Shown piece after piece: positions 34,472 to 42,817 of a stretch of DNA of 59,783 nucleotides. A program made the position numbers and the translations under genes. The stretch spans positions 1 to 59,783 of the forward strand of contig NZ_SUMC01000051.1 in NCBI RefSeq assembly GCF_005047355.1. The letters are read 5' to 3'. This stretch comes from Actinacidiphila oryziradicis (GTDB lineage: Bacteria > Actinomycetota > Actinomycetes > Streptomycetales > Streptomycetaceae). Below the pieces are notes generated by a model. It searched no databases. It was not told the DNA's origin and worked only from the letters and a program-made list of their open reading frames with translations. The first letter of the stretch is position 1. Each line of letters begins with the position of its first letter.

Positions 34472-35158
34472 TCAGGCGCCCGGCCACGGGGCGGGGAGTT
34501 CGCCGCGGCTGAGGGCCTGTAGGGCTTCAGCCTGGGGTGTGGTGACTTCCACAGCGGCCAGCGAGCCGTCGGCGAAGTACAGGTCCACGCGGTTGGAGAA
34601 CGTCCAGTGTCGGATTTCGGCCTGGTGCAGCTGCTCGCGCCCGAACTCACCGAGGGACTCGGCGCCGCGTGCGCCGTCGTGGACCAGGAGGACCCGCCGG
34701 TCGGTGAAGGCCATCAGGGTGCGCTCGTTGTCGTAGCCGGTGGTGTACGAGGGGCCAGTGCGTACCGAGATCACGAATTGGCCGGCCTGGCTGGACCATC
34801 CGCCCTTGAGGGGGCGTCCGCGCAAGGGGATGACGAGGGCCCGGAAGAAGGCGTAGAGAGTCGCGCTCAGGAATTCCGCTGCGGCTCCGCCGAGATTGAG
34901 GAGTACGGACAACGGCATGACGATCGTGGCCACAGCTTTGTGCAGCGGCCCCATTGGCTTCGAACGCGCTGGTTTGACCGGCCGGCGCCTGCGCGGCACC
35001 CGATGGCGAATCATGCCGCACAACCGCACGCGCAGTACTGCGTGGAGCCGCTCTTGTGGGTGAACCCAAGGGGCCACCACGTCTATGTACGACGGTTTCC
35101 CATTGGGGCTGGGCGGTGCGAAAGCGGGAGGCAGCCCGCTGAATGGTCCGTCTGTCAC
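34472..35158 (-). CDS. Hypothetical protein of type VII accessory cassette, one or two membrane segments
   Basis: 228 residues. A basic N-terminus, a hydrophobic segment (IVMPLSVLLNLGGAAAEFLSATLYAFF shown by IVMPLSVLLNLGGAAAEFL, about residues 78-96), then a beta-rich C-terminal domain with TLMAFTDRRVLLVHDG and VDLYFADGSLAAVEV, resembling a PH-type domain. GTG at 35158 overlaps the stop of the larger upstream gene (GTGA). Third gene of a three-gene cassette. Function unknown; perhaps a membrane-linked partner or immunity protein. Confidence 0.55.
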   Translation of the reverse strand: MTDGPFSGLPPAFAPPSPNGKPSYIDVVAPWVHPQERLHAVLRVRLCGMIRHRVPRRRRPVKPARSKPMGPLHKAVATIVMPLSVLLNLGGAAAEFLSATLYAFFRALVIPLRGRPLKGGWSSQAGQFVISVRTGPSYTTGYDNERTLMAFTDRRVLLVHDGARGAESLGEFGREQLHQAEIRHWTFSNRVDLYFADGSLAAVEVTTPQAEALQALSRGELPAPWPGA

Positions 35159-36168
35159 CCGAAGACCTCCCTTGCCGTGCCCCTCGGTACCGGGTATGGA
35201 GCGTCGCCCGGGTTGCCGTCGATCTGCCGGGCCGTGGCATCGATGTTGGTGTCGCCGGTGAGCCCGTCCTTGGTCGCGCCGACCGGGTCGTCGGCACCGG
35301 TGACCAGCTCGACGCCGCCCTTAATGATCTCGTTGTAGTGTCTGACGCCCTGAGTGGCCGCGACGTGCCCGAGGCTCTCCAGCGACGGTTTCTTGACCAG
35401 AGCGAACAGGGCCTTGTTCCTGCCCACCATGCCGCCGAGCTTTCGGACGTCGTTGGTGGCCTTCAACGCGGTCCCGAATGTCTCTTCGGTAGACTCGCTG
35501 GCCGTCCGGATCTCCTTGACAATCCTCATCAACTCCTCAAGTTTAGCGGCCAGTTCGTCGGAGACCCGGGCCACCCGCGCGATGAACACCGCGATCTCGG
35601 CGTCCGCCACCAGAGCGTCGGCGAGGGTCGCGAGACCCAGCGTGATGATGTCGACCGCCACCATCGCGGCGAGCGAGACGATCATCATTTCGATCGCCTC
35701 GCGGATGATCTCGATAACCGTCTCCTCGGCCATCTTGCATTCCTCGGCCGCCTGGTTGATGAGTTTCGCGGTAGCGAACATGTCGGCCGCTGTGCAGTCG
35801 ATTGCTGTGACGACCTCGCCCATGTGGGCCCCGAAGGCATTGGAGGCACTACCTTCCCACTGGTCGGACAGCCCGACCGCGCCGCCGCGCAGGGCTTTCG
35901 CCACGCCCTGCATGGTCTGGGCCCGGGCCTGCCACTCCTGGGCGGCGTGGGTGAGTACGTCGAGCTTCCCCGTCACCTTTTCCAGCTCATCCATCATGCC
36001 GGTGGAGTCGAGGGCGGCCTTGACGATGTGGTCCAGGCCCGCGTCGAGCCCGTCCGACACCGGATTATTGAGCTGCGGCAACGGGATCAGGGGCTGCGCA
36101 ACGAAGTTGCGCGCCCACTTGTACGCGTCGGCGGCTTGCTCGACGGGGCCTTTCGATCCGGAGCTCAT
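35155..36168 (-). CDS. WXG-domain helical protein, candidate type VII effector
   Basis: 337 residues. A helical N-terminal region contains a WXG turn (SDQWEGSASNAFGAHM, Trp about 103) followed by a long hydrophobic helix pair (EAIEMMIVSLAAMVAVD and LATLADALVADAEIAVFIA). The C-terminus (from about 230) has no recognised toxin motif. The layout is like LXG/WXG polymorphic effectors: export module, hydrophobic linker, variable end. ATG overlaps the stop of the small EspC-like gene (ATGA), and the next gene overlaps its own stop. Confidence 0.65.
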   Translation of the reverse strand: MSSGSKGPVEQAADAYKWARNFVAQPLIPLPQLNNPVSDGLDAGLDHIVKAALDSTGMMDELEKVTGKLDVLTHAAQEWQARAQTMQGVAKALRGGAVGLSDQWEGSASNAFGAHMGEVVTAIDCTAADMFATAKLINQAAEECKMAEETVIEIIREAIEMMIVSLAAMVAVDIITLGLATLADALVADAEIAVFIARVARVSDELAAKLEELMRIVKEIRTASESTEETFGTALKATNDVRKLGGMVGRNKALFALVKKPSLESLGHVAATQGVRHYNEIIKGGVELVTGADDPVGATKDGLTGDTNIDATARQIDGNPGDAPYPVPRGTAREVFG

Positions 36169-36479
36169 CGGCCGCCTCCGAATCCGGATTCGAGCTGGTG
36201 CTCGTGGTCTCTGTAGGCCTCTGCTGAGATCGTGAGGCCATGAACTGTGGCCTTCAACGCCTCCAGCAGGTCGGAGAGATTCTGCTGCTCGGCCTCGGCG
36301 TGCTCGTGATACGCCTGGTACAGGAGTTGCGCGTCCGGCAGATGGCCGAACGCATCTGACGGCACTGTGACAGCGGCGAGCTTGGACCGGACGTACGAAA
36401 TCTCTTCCCGCTGGGCGTCGATCACGGTGGCGTATCTGGTGAGCGCGTCCGGGTGCACCCGAAAGCCTGCTTCCCCCAT
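36165..36479 (-). CDS. Small EspC/Esx-like protein, first gene of type VII cassette
   Basis: 104 residues, two-helix type. FRVHPDALTRYATVIDAQREE and a Y-x-x-x-E near the end (AEAYRDHEHQLE) resemble EspC family (PF10824-like) proteins that escort larger ESX substrates. The tail is Gly-rich (GFGGGR). It starts the cassette and overlaps the larger gene by 4 bases. No convincing promoter was singled out upstream. Confidence 0.65.
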   Translation of the reverse strand: MGEAGFRVHPDALTRYATVIDAQREEISYVRSKLAAVTVPSDAFGHLPDAQLLYQAYHEHAEAEQQNLSDLLEALKATVHGLTISAEAYRDHEHQLESGFGGGR

Positions 36480-37246
36480 GGCGGTTGCCTTTCAGATTAC
36501 AGAGCGCGGCCCTGGTGCATCACCGTACCAACGGACACAAATAATACTGCCAGCAGTTCCCCTCGGGGATGTAAGGGAATCGTCCCGGTTCGCTCCCTCT
36601 GGGGGCGGTGCCTTCCGTGGTGATGTGGGGGCTTGCCGTCGTAGCCGTCCCTCGGCCTACGGGCCGAGAGGTCGACGGACGCACCGGATGGCAAGGAGAA
36701 CCTTCACCGTGGTCGACATCATCGAGATCTACGTCCACTGGTGCGCGGGCCGCTCGAAGATCCAGGTGGGCCCTGGACCACCCCGAGACCCGGCAAGCAT
36801 GGTCCCGCCAACGGCGCAACAGCCGTCTCCAGCTCTCCGCCGGCCTCCTCGCCCTGGCCGCCGGCGTAGCGGCAGCCGCCTCCGGCCCGCCCGCCGCCGT
36901 CGCCGCCGCGATCGCCGTCACCGTAGCGGGGTGTTCAGCCTCGCCTTCGTGATGTCCGTCAGGCTTTCCCGCGGTCGGCCATCTGTCATCGTCCTTTACT
37001 GATCGTGGTCCTTGCCGGTAAGAGCGCCTACCGCGCCGGCACGGTCGAGGGCGTCGTTGCCGACTTCGCGGTTGCGGGTGGACAACGCGTGGCCGACGGC
37101 TTCGGGTTGAGCGGAGCGCCGGCGTCGTCGCGGTCCCGGCACCGCGACGACGCCGATGAAGTGACGATCACCGGCGAACCGCGCCTCGTCCCCCGGGCCC
37201 GCCGGGTGGTCCCATGCCGTTTTGCAGCCGGTCGCCCGCATGCGGA
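36480..37246. other. Scrambled intergenic region with mobile-element debris
   Basis: 767 bases between two minus-strand operons, with no intact gene. At 36688-36765 lies an IS21-transposase N-terminus; directly after, in another frame (about 36775-36950), is HPETRQAWSRQRRNSRLQL followed by an Ala-rich hydrophobic stretch, probably the end of an unrelated small membrane protein. On the minus strand 36996-37241 an 81-codon frame ends GALTGKDHDQ, but I recognise nothing in it. The left cassette promoter (for 36479) must lie here. Confidence 0.5.
36688..36765 (+). mobile_element. IS21-family transposase (IstA) N-terminal fragment
   Basis: Twenty-six codons from ATG 36688 read MARRTFTVVDIIEIYVHW and continue CAGRSKIQ, the N-terminus of IS21-type IstA (helix-turn-helix start VVDI.EIY.HW.AGRS..Q). 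Homology stops abruptly at 36765, so only a fragment of the insertion sequence remains. No terminal repeats were found. Confidence 0.65.
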
Positions 37247-38005
37247 TTAGCCGAAGACGGCCCGGACCGAGGCTGCGACCTCGGACTCGGGGATCCGGTC
37301 GCGGAGCTGCTGGGGGAGCGGGTTGTCGAAGCTGACCATACGGACCAGGCCGCTGAGGATGTCCCGGTAGTGCCCGGCCGCCGACACAGCGGTGGTGCTG
37401 AGGGTGAGAACCGCGATCCGGCGTCCGTCCGGGTGTGGAACGTACCCCGTCAGCCGGAAGAGCTGCTGTCCTTCCGCCTCCACCAGGCTCTCGGTGATGG
37501 CGGCCGGTCCGCAGGGCAGATCGGCCAGTTCCAGCGTGTCGGCGCTTTCGAGGGCGAGTGCGGCCTTGGCCGCGCCGAGTTTGGGCGGGGTCCAGGGAGT
37601 GTGCAGCCACATGATGGTGAGGACGGAGTGCAGCAGCGCCTCGTCGTCGCCCTCGTGAAGGCCCATGGAGCAGTGGACGGTGCCCTGCCGGCGCAGCAGC
37701 TCGCTCATGACCTGGGCTTCCGCCAGGCCGGCGAGGAACGCTTCGTGCTTGTCCCGCGGCACCAGCTCCAGCAGCGTGTGCACCGCGTCGAGCAGTTGGT
37801 GGGCCTGGTCGGTGTCCGGCTCGGCGAGGAGCGCGGTGTAGGGGATGTCCACGAAACCGGGCGGCAGGGCGAACCAGAGGTCGCAGCCGGGCCGCGTCGC
37901 CGAGTCGTCGACGGCGAACTGGTACCCGTCCCCGTACTCGTGTCCGACGCCGCTCGCGGGGCCGTCCTCGGAGTGCCGGTTCTCGGAAGTTGATTCAGCG
38001 AGCAT
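37247..38005 (-). CDS. Hypothetical soluble partner protein, type VII accessory cassette
   Basis: 252 residues, no membrane segment or known motif. An acidic N-terminus is followed by DLWFALPPGFVDIPYTALLAEP and later LTGYVPHPDGRRIAVLTLSTT, giving an alpha/beta impression like the type VII cytosolic partners (EspG-type chaperones) but without recognisable identity. ATG at 38005 overlaps the end of the large WXG gene by 11 bases. It occupies the third place of the cassette, as the 228-residue protein does in the other one. Confidence 0.55.
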   Translation of the reverse strand: MLAESTSENRHSEDGPASGVGHEYGDGYQFAVDDSATRPGCDLWFALPPGFVDIPYTALLAEPDTDQAHQLLDAVHTLLELVPRDKHEAFLAGLAEAQVMSELLRRQGTVHCSMGLHEGDDEALLHSVLTIMWLHTPWTPPKLGAAKAALALESADTLELADLPCGPAAITESLVEAEGQQLFRLTGYVPHPDGRRIAVLTLSTTAVSAAGHYRDILSGLVRMVSFDNPLPQQLRDRIPESEVAASVRAVFG

Positions 38006-39296
38006 TGATCAGCACCTTCAGTGTCTTCAGGGCGGTACTGCCATTGCCCGCACCGTCGAAGGTGCCTGCGCGGGCGGCGTCCATGGCGGTGCAGGTCTTG
38101 TTGACGCCATCGTTCTGGAGGACCGGGAAGGCGTCCTGGGCTACCCCGTACATGCTGGTGAGAGTTCCCGCGCCGGAGACGCCGAAGTCGATGACCTCGG
38201 CCGCTCCCGCGGGGTCGGCAGCGCCCTTGACCAGCATCAGGGTGACCGGGTTGTCGGACTTCGCGATGCGGTTGGCGGCCAGCAAGGTCTTGCTGTCGGC
38301 GCTCGCCATCCGCTCGCCCAGGGTGAGGGCTTCGGTCGCCGCGCCTGCGGACCGTACGGCGCCGTTGACTCCGCGCGCCACCGCGCCGGCGCCGGGGACA
38401 ACACCGAGCGCGTCGCCCGCCGCGCCGACGGCGTTGCTCCAGAAGTCGGCGTCGAACTCGCCCTTGGTGAAGCCGTCCGCGATCGACGCGCGGAACACGG
38501 GATCGGCGATCCGCGTGGCCAGCGTGGCGGCGCTCGCCGCGGCGGCGACGAGGAGGAAGAGGGCGATGCCGACCGGTCCGCTGAGGATCAGGGCGAGGAG
38601 TCCGGCCACAGCGGCGATGGCACCCACGACGTCGGTGAGATTGTCGCTGAGCCAGTCCGTCGCCTCGCTGAACCAACCGGGCTCTTCCGGGGCGAGTTTG
38701 TCGGTGGCGTCGCGGAGGGTACGGGCTTTGCCGCGGGCGGTGGCGGAGTGTTCCTCTGCCAAGTCGTGGGCGCGTTTGATGATGCCGTTGAGATCGCTCT
38801 GGGCGTTGGTGACGGCACGGTTGGCGCTGCTGAGCGCTTCGGCGGCCCTGTCGAGGCGGGACTGGGCGCTCTGCAGCTCGCTGTCGGTGGCGAACTTCTG
38901 CCCGGCGAGTTTGAGGTCGGGGTCGGCCTGTGCGGCCCTCTCGCGGTCCCGGGCCGTGGTGAGCTTGTCGTGGGCGGCTTTGGCGTCGCCTTCGAGGGTT
39001 TTGGCGCGGTCCTGGAAGCCGGAGAGGTCCTGCTGCCAGCCGCCGAGGGTGGTGGCGGCCTTGAGGAGGGAGGCGTGGGCGTTCTTGAGGTTGTTGCTGA
39101 GTGAGCCGTCGAGCTGCTCGCGGAAGGCGACGGCGGCGTCGCCCTCCCAGGAGACGCCGGCCCGGAGCCGCTCCACCATGCGGTAGGCCTGTTCGAGGGT
39201 TTCGGCGGAGGACGCGAGTTTGGTCTGCATACCGGTGACGGCGTCGAGGGTGCCGGGTGTGGGGTTGAAGCCGAGATTGGGGTAGGGCTGGGTCAC
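37995..39296 (-). CDS. WXG-domain protein with hydrophobic region, candidate type VII effector
   Basis: 433 residues. WXG turn at RAGVSWEGDAAVAFREQ (Trp 50), then long coiled-coil helices (about 60-200), a hydrophobic pair (VVGAIAAVAGLLALILSG and IALFLLVAAAASAATLA, about 225-262), and a C-terminal part with one Cys (NKTCTAMDAA) and no identified enzyme motif. Similar in plan to the 337-residue protein of the neighbouring cassette. GTG at 39296 overlaps the stop of the small Esx gene (GTGA). Confidence 0.68.
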   Translation of the reverse strand: MTQPYPNLGFNPTPGTLDAVTGMQTKLASSAETLEQAYRMVERLRAGVSWEGDAAVAFREQLDGSLSNNLKNAHASLLKAATTLGGWQQDLSGFQDRAKTLEGDAKAAHDKLTTARDRERAAQADPDLKLAGQKFATDSELQSAQSRLDRAAEALSSANRAVTNAQSDLNGIIKRAHDLAEEHSATARGKARTLRDATDKLAPEEPGWFSEATDWLSDNLTDVVGAIAAVAGLLALILSGPVGIALFLLVAAAASAATLATRIADPVFRASIADGFTKGEFDADFWSNAVGAAGDALGVVPGAGAVARGVNGAVRSAGAATEALTLGERMASADSKTLLAANRIAKSDNPVTLMLVKGAADPAGAAEVIDFGVSGAGTLTSMYGVAQDAFPVLQNDGVNKTCTAMDAARAGTFDGAGNGSTALKTLKVLINAR

Positions 39297-39604
39297 TTGG
39301 CAACGCCCTTTGCGGCGGCCCGCTTGAACGCTCCTTCGAGGGCGATTTCGATTTCTTCGTAATTGGACTTGCTCTGCCCGACGGCATCGGCGAATTTGCC
39401 GGTTTGTTCGGCTAACTGTTCAGAGCCGTACTTCCAGTGCTCCTGGAAGTCGTTACAGGCGGAGTCGAGGTCTTTGGTGCCGATGCCGTCGGGCGTCACG
39501 TCCTGCATCTTCTTGCGTACTTCGTCCAGCGACGAATGGGCTTCCTCCAGGGTACGGAGAAAATTCCCCAGCTCACCGGTGTCCACGGAGAATTGATCCC
39601 CCAT
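39293..39604 (-). CDS. Small Esx-like protein, first gene of type VII cassette
   Basis: 103 residues, helical. The turn between helices is EHWKYGSEQLAEQ, a W-x-x-G variant of the WXG motif, and the C-terminal helix has Y-x-x-x-E (NYEEIEIALEG). Likely a WXG100 partner of the large protein encoded next. ATG at 39604 preceded by GGGAGGA. A 178-base gap to the MerR gene holds its promoter; it includes the AT-rich tract GTTTTTCGGGGAAATCTTAT. Confidence 0.75.
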   Translation of the reverse strand: MGDQFSVDTGELGNFLRTLEEAHSSLDEVRKKMQDVTPDGIGTKDLDSACNDFQEHWKYGSEQLAEQTGKFADAVGQSKSNYEEIEIALEGAFKRAAAKGVAK

Positions 39605-39782
39605 ACGGTCCTCCCGAACCGATCGTCCCGTCTGTTTTTCGGGGAAATCTTATCGGTGCGTCCGGCCGGGATGCCGTGAGGTGTGCGGCGCGTTTGCGTC
39701 GGCCCGTAGCCGACCTTGCGCTCATCCTGTGAAGGTTTTGGGAGGGCGAGGAGAAGGCGACGCACGAAACCCCAGCCCCGGC

Positions 39783-40688
39783 TCAGCCGTGGGCGCGCAG
39801 AGCGGTGATGAGCCACACGTAATCCGGGGTGTGGGAGGGCTGGGGCGGCTGCCCGTTGACGACGGCCAGCAGCTGGCGGTAGCGCTCGGCGTCGCTGTCC
39901 GCGCCCGTTTCCAGGCGCTGGAGGATCTCGGCGTGGCGGTGGGAGTCGGTTCCGCCGAGCAGCCGGCCGAGTACGTCGGCGGCCTCGGGGGAGTCCGGGG
40001 CGACACCGCGCTCGCGCGCCCCGCCGACCAGCCAGGTGACCTTCTTGGCGAACCACTGGTACCCGCCGGGCTCCCGTCCCTGGGCGGCGTTGAACTCGGC
40101 CATGCCGCGCATACGCTGCCGGAACCCCGGGTCACCAACCAGCTCGGCGAGCTCCACCCAGGCGTCCACCTGCTCGGGGGTGGGATCGTCGGGCAGCTCG
40201 ACGGCGGTGTGACGCATCCGCTCCTTGATCTCCGGGTCGGCGTCCACTCCGCCGAAGACCTCGCTGGTGAATTCCTCGATGATCTGGCGGCGTTCCTCGG
40301 CGGACAGCCGTGCGAGCTTGTTCAAGAGGGTCATCTCCTCGGTGTCGGACTGCCGCTTCGCCACGGTGCTGAGCACCGCGCGGCGCAGCCGCAGCGTATG
40401 GATCTGTACGTCCAGGGCCTTCACCTGGACGGCGGCGACGGCCGCGACGGTGGTCTCCCGCTCCAGCACCCGGCGTACGTCCTCCAGGCCGAGCCCCAGT
40501 TCCCGCAGCGTGCGGATGAGCTCAAGCCGGGCGACGGACTCGGCGTCGTAGAGCCGGTAGCCGCCGCTGCTGCGGCCGGCCGGGGGCAGGGCGCCGATGT
40601 CGGACCAGTACCGGATGGTGCGCACCGGCATGCCGGTACGGCGGGCGAGCCGGCCGATGGTGAGCGGTTCGGGGCCGTCGTCGTTCAT
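39783..40688 (-). CDS. MerR-family transcriptional regulator
   Basis: 301 residues. MerR winged helix (LTIGRLARRTGMPVRTIRYWSDIGALPP and GGYRLYDAESVARL, residues 9-51), followed by a dimerisation helix and a long helical C-terminal effector domain of unknown ligand. No metal-binding Cys pairs. It stands alone between the type VII cassette and a permease gene; ATG at 40688. Whether it controls the cassette or the permease is unknown. Confidence 0.92.
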   Translation of the reverse strand: MNDDGPEPLTIGRLARRTGMPVRTIRYWSDIGALPPAGRSSGGYRLYDAESVARLELIRTLRELGLGLEDVRRVLERETTVAAVAAVQVKALDVQIHTLRLRRAVLSTVAKRQSDTEEMTLLNKLARLSAEERRQIIEEFTSEVFGGVDADPEIKERMRHTAVELPDDPTPEQVDAWVELAELVGDPGFRQRMRGMAEFNAAQGREPGGYQWFAKKVTWLVGGARERGVAPDSPEAADVLGRLLGGTDSHRHAEILQRLETGADSDAERYRQLLAVVNGQPPQPSHTPDYVWLITALRAHG

Positions 40689-40765
40689 GTCCGCAGTGTG
40701 GACCTGACAGCGGCTGGAGACTCAAGAGGAGCTCGGAGCCGGTTTTACGGGGCCGGTACGGGGGC

Positions 40766-42022
40766 TCAGGTTCCGATGAGGTTCAGCCCCGCCCACAGGG
40801 CCACGACCGAGACGCCGAGGGCCGCGGGCACGGTGAGCAGCCCCAGCCGGGTGAATTCGCCCAGGTTGGCGTCGGTGTCGTGGTCGTGCAGGATACGGCG
40901 CCAGAGCAGGGTCGCCAGTGAGCCGGCGTAGGTGAGGTTGGGGCCGATGTTCACCCCGAGCAGCACCGCGAGGACCGCGCCCGGGCCCGCCGGGACGGCC
41001 AGCGGCAGCAGCACGAGAACGGCGGGCAGGTTGTTGATGACGTTTGCGAGGAGGGCGGCCAGCGCGGTGAGCGCGAGCAGCTCCGGCAGACTGGTCCCGT
41101 CCGGGACCAGCTGGTCCAGCCCGTGCGCGAGGCCGTTGTCGACGACCGCCCGGACCACGATGGCCAGGCTCAGCACAAAGCAGAGGAAGGGCACGCCCGC
41201 GGACCGCAGGACGGCGACGGGAGTCGTACGGCGCTGGGCGAGTGCGCGGGCGGCGAGCACCACGGCGCCCGCCAGGGCGGCCCACGCCGGGTTCACCCCG
41301 GCACCGGAGGTGAGCACGAACCCGGCCAGCGTGCAGGCGACGACCACGAGCGTGAACAGCGGCACCTCGGGCGCTTCGGTACCGGGCGGCGCCTGGGCAC
41401 CGGCGTTCAGATCGGCGGCGAAGAAACGGCGGAAGACCAGGTACTCGACGCCGATCGAGGCCAGCCAGGGCAGCGCCATCAGAGCGGCGAAACGGGTGAA
41501 GCTCAGCCCGCTGGCCGCGAACGCCAGCAGGTTGGTGAGGTTGGAGACCGGCAGCAGCAGGGACGCGGTGTTGGACAGGTGCGTGCAGGCGTAGACATGC
41601 GGCTTGGGCCGTGCGCCGAGGCGAGCGGCGGTGGCGAACACCACCGGGGTGAGCAGCACTACGGTCGCGTCCAGGCTGAGCACCGCCGTGATCACCGAGG
41701 CGACCACGAAGACCTGTGCCAGCAGCCGCCGCGGCCGGCCCGCCGCGCTCCGGGCCATCCAGGCCCCGCAGGCGCGGAACAGCCCCTCGTCGTCACAGAG
41801 CTTCGCCAGCACCAGCACCGCCGCCAGGAAGCCGATGACCGGCCCCAGCCGCTCGGCCTCCGCCCGGGCGTGGTCCAGCGAGATCGCGCCGGTAGCGATC
41901 ACCAGACCGGCCGCCGGGACGGCGACGACGGCCTCCGACCGGCCCCAGGGACGTACCACCGCGCAGACCAGCACCAGCACCAGTAGGCCGATGGAAAGAA
42001 TCTCGGCGAACGGTGTGCTCAC
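40766..42022 (-). CDS. SLC13/ArsB-like membrane permease
   Basis: 418 residues with about ten to eleven membrane helices (e.g. IGLLVLVLVCAVVRPWG; VIGFLAAVLVLAKLCDDEG; SVITAVLSLDATVVLLTPV; VYACTHLSNTASLLLPVSN; LLALTALAALLANVINNLP). CTHLSNTASLLLPVSNLTN matches the NT-repeat region of the ion transporter superfamily that includes ArsB and DASS carriers. The substrate (arsenite, dicarboxylate or other anion) is not decidable. GTG at 42022 is preceded by AGGAGG and is chosen over a longer open frame. Confidence 0.82.
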   Translation of the reverse strand: MSTPFAEILSIGLLVLVLVCAVVRPWGRSEAVVAVPAAGLVIATGAISLDHARAEAERLGPVIGFLAAVLVLAKLCDDEGLFRACGAWMARSAAGRPRRLLAQVFVVASVITAVLSLDATVVLLTPVVFATAARLGARPKPHVYACTHLSNTASLLLPVSNLTNLLAFAASGLSFTRFAALMALPWLASIGVEYLVFRRFFAADLNAGAQAPPGTEAPEVPLFTLVVVACTLAGFVLTSGAGVNPAWAALAGAVVLAARALAQRRTTPVAVLRSAGVPFLCFVLSLAIVVRAVVDNGLAHGLDQLVPDGTSLPELLALTALAALLANVINNLPAVLVLLPLAVPAGPGAVLAVLLGVNIGPNLTYAGSLATLLWRRILHDHDTDANLGEFTRLGLLTVPAALGVSVVALWAGLNLIGT

Positions 42023-42176
42023 AATCAGGTCCTCCTGCGCGGCGCCGGCGGCTCTCCGAGGGTGTACGCCGGGGGTGTACGAAGGCTGTGTCGATCTTCG
42101 GATGTCCTCGGGGCACGGTACGCCTTCCCCGTCCGTTGTTCCCTGAGCACCTACATGACAAGAGGAGAGATCACGG

Positions 42177-42632
42177 ATGGCTCTGTGGGACCGGCTCAAG
42201 GAATCCGCATCGACGATGCAGACCCAGCTCAACACGAAGAAGAACGACCTCAAGAGCGGGGCTTTTCGTGACGCCAGCATGGCGATCTGTGCCCTGGTCG
42301 CCGCCGCGGACGGTTCGATCGACCCGTCGGAGCGCCGCCGTGTCGCCGGCCTGATCGCCACCAACGAGGTGTTGCAGAACTTCCCCGCCGACGATCTGCA
42401 GCGGCGCTTCGACGACTACCTGAACAAGCTCACCGCCGACTTCGACTTCGGCAAGGTCAGCGTCCTCCAGGAGGTCGCCAAGGCCAAGAAGAAGCCTGCC
42501 GAGGCACGAGCCGTCATCCAGATCGGCATCATCATCGGTGGTGCCGACGGTGACTTCGACAAGACCGAGCAGGCCGTCGTCCGTGAGGCCTGCTACGCCC
42601 TGGGCCTGCCGCCGGCCGAGTTCGACCTCTGA
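42177..42632 (+). CDS. TerB family tellurite-resistance protein
   Basis: 151 residues, all helical. ICALVAAADGSIDPSERRRV and IIIGGADGDFDKTEQAVV are the paired Asp-rich motifs of TerB. MALWDRLKESASTMQTQLN is the usual start. AGAGGAGAG lies before the ATG. Streptomyces codes several TerB proteins that are thought to bind calcium and to link to stress sensing, not necessarily to tellurite. It is divergent from the permease gene. Confidence 0.92.
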   Translation: MALWDRLKESASTMQTQLNTKKNDLKSGAFRDASMAICALVAAADGSIDPSERRRVAGLIATNEVLQNFPADDLQRRFDDYLNKLTADFDFGKVSVLQEVAKAKKKPAEARAVIQIGIIIGGADGDFDKTEQAVVREACYALGLPPAEFDL

Positions 42633-42759
42633 GCGTTCGGCCTCCGAGCGTTCGGCCCTCGGATGTCCAGCCCCTGCACAACTGATCGCGCCGGGCTACG
42701 GGGCGCACCGCCCGGTTCGGGCGTGTCGCAGACCACGGCCCCGATCACTGCCGCTCGGT

Positions 42760-42793
42760 GGCGGTGCCCCTCCGCGTAGGAAGGGGCACCGCC
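42760..42793. terminator. Bidirectional terminator between terB and eccC
   Basis: GGCGGTGCCCCT (42760-42771) and AGGGGCACCGCC (42782-42793) form a perfect 12-bp stem with a 10-base loop between two convergent genes. Just upstream (42628-42655) a short direct repeat GAGCGTTCGGCC occurs twice. Confidence 0.75.
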
Positions 42794-42817
42794 GCCGCAA
42801 TGCTGGTCGCGGTACCG

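Noticed and set aside
36996..37241. 81-codon minus-strand frame after the 252-residue gene
   Set aside because: Ends in GALTGKDHDQ but shows no homology, no ribosome-binding site and odd Arg-rich content; mentioned in the region note only.
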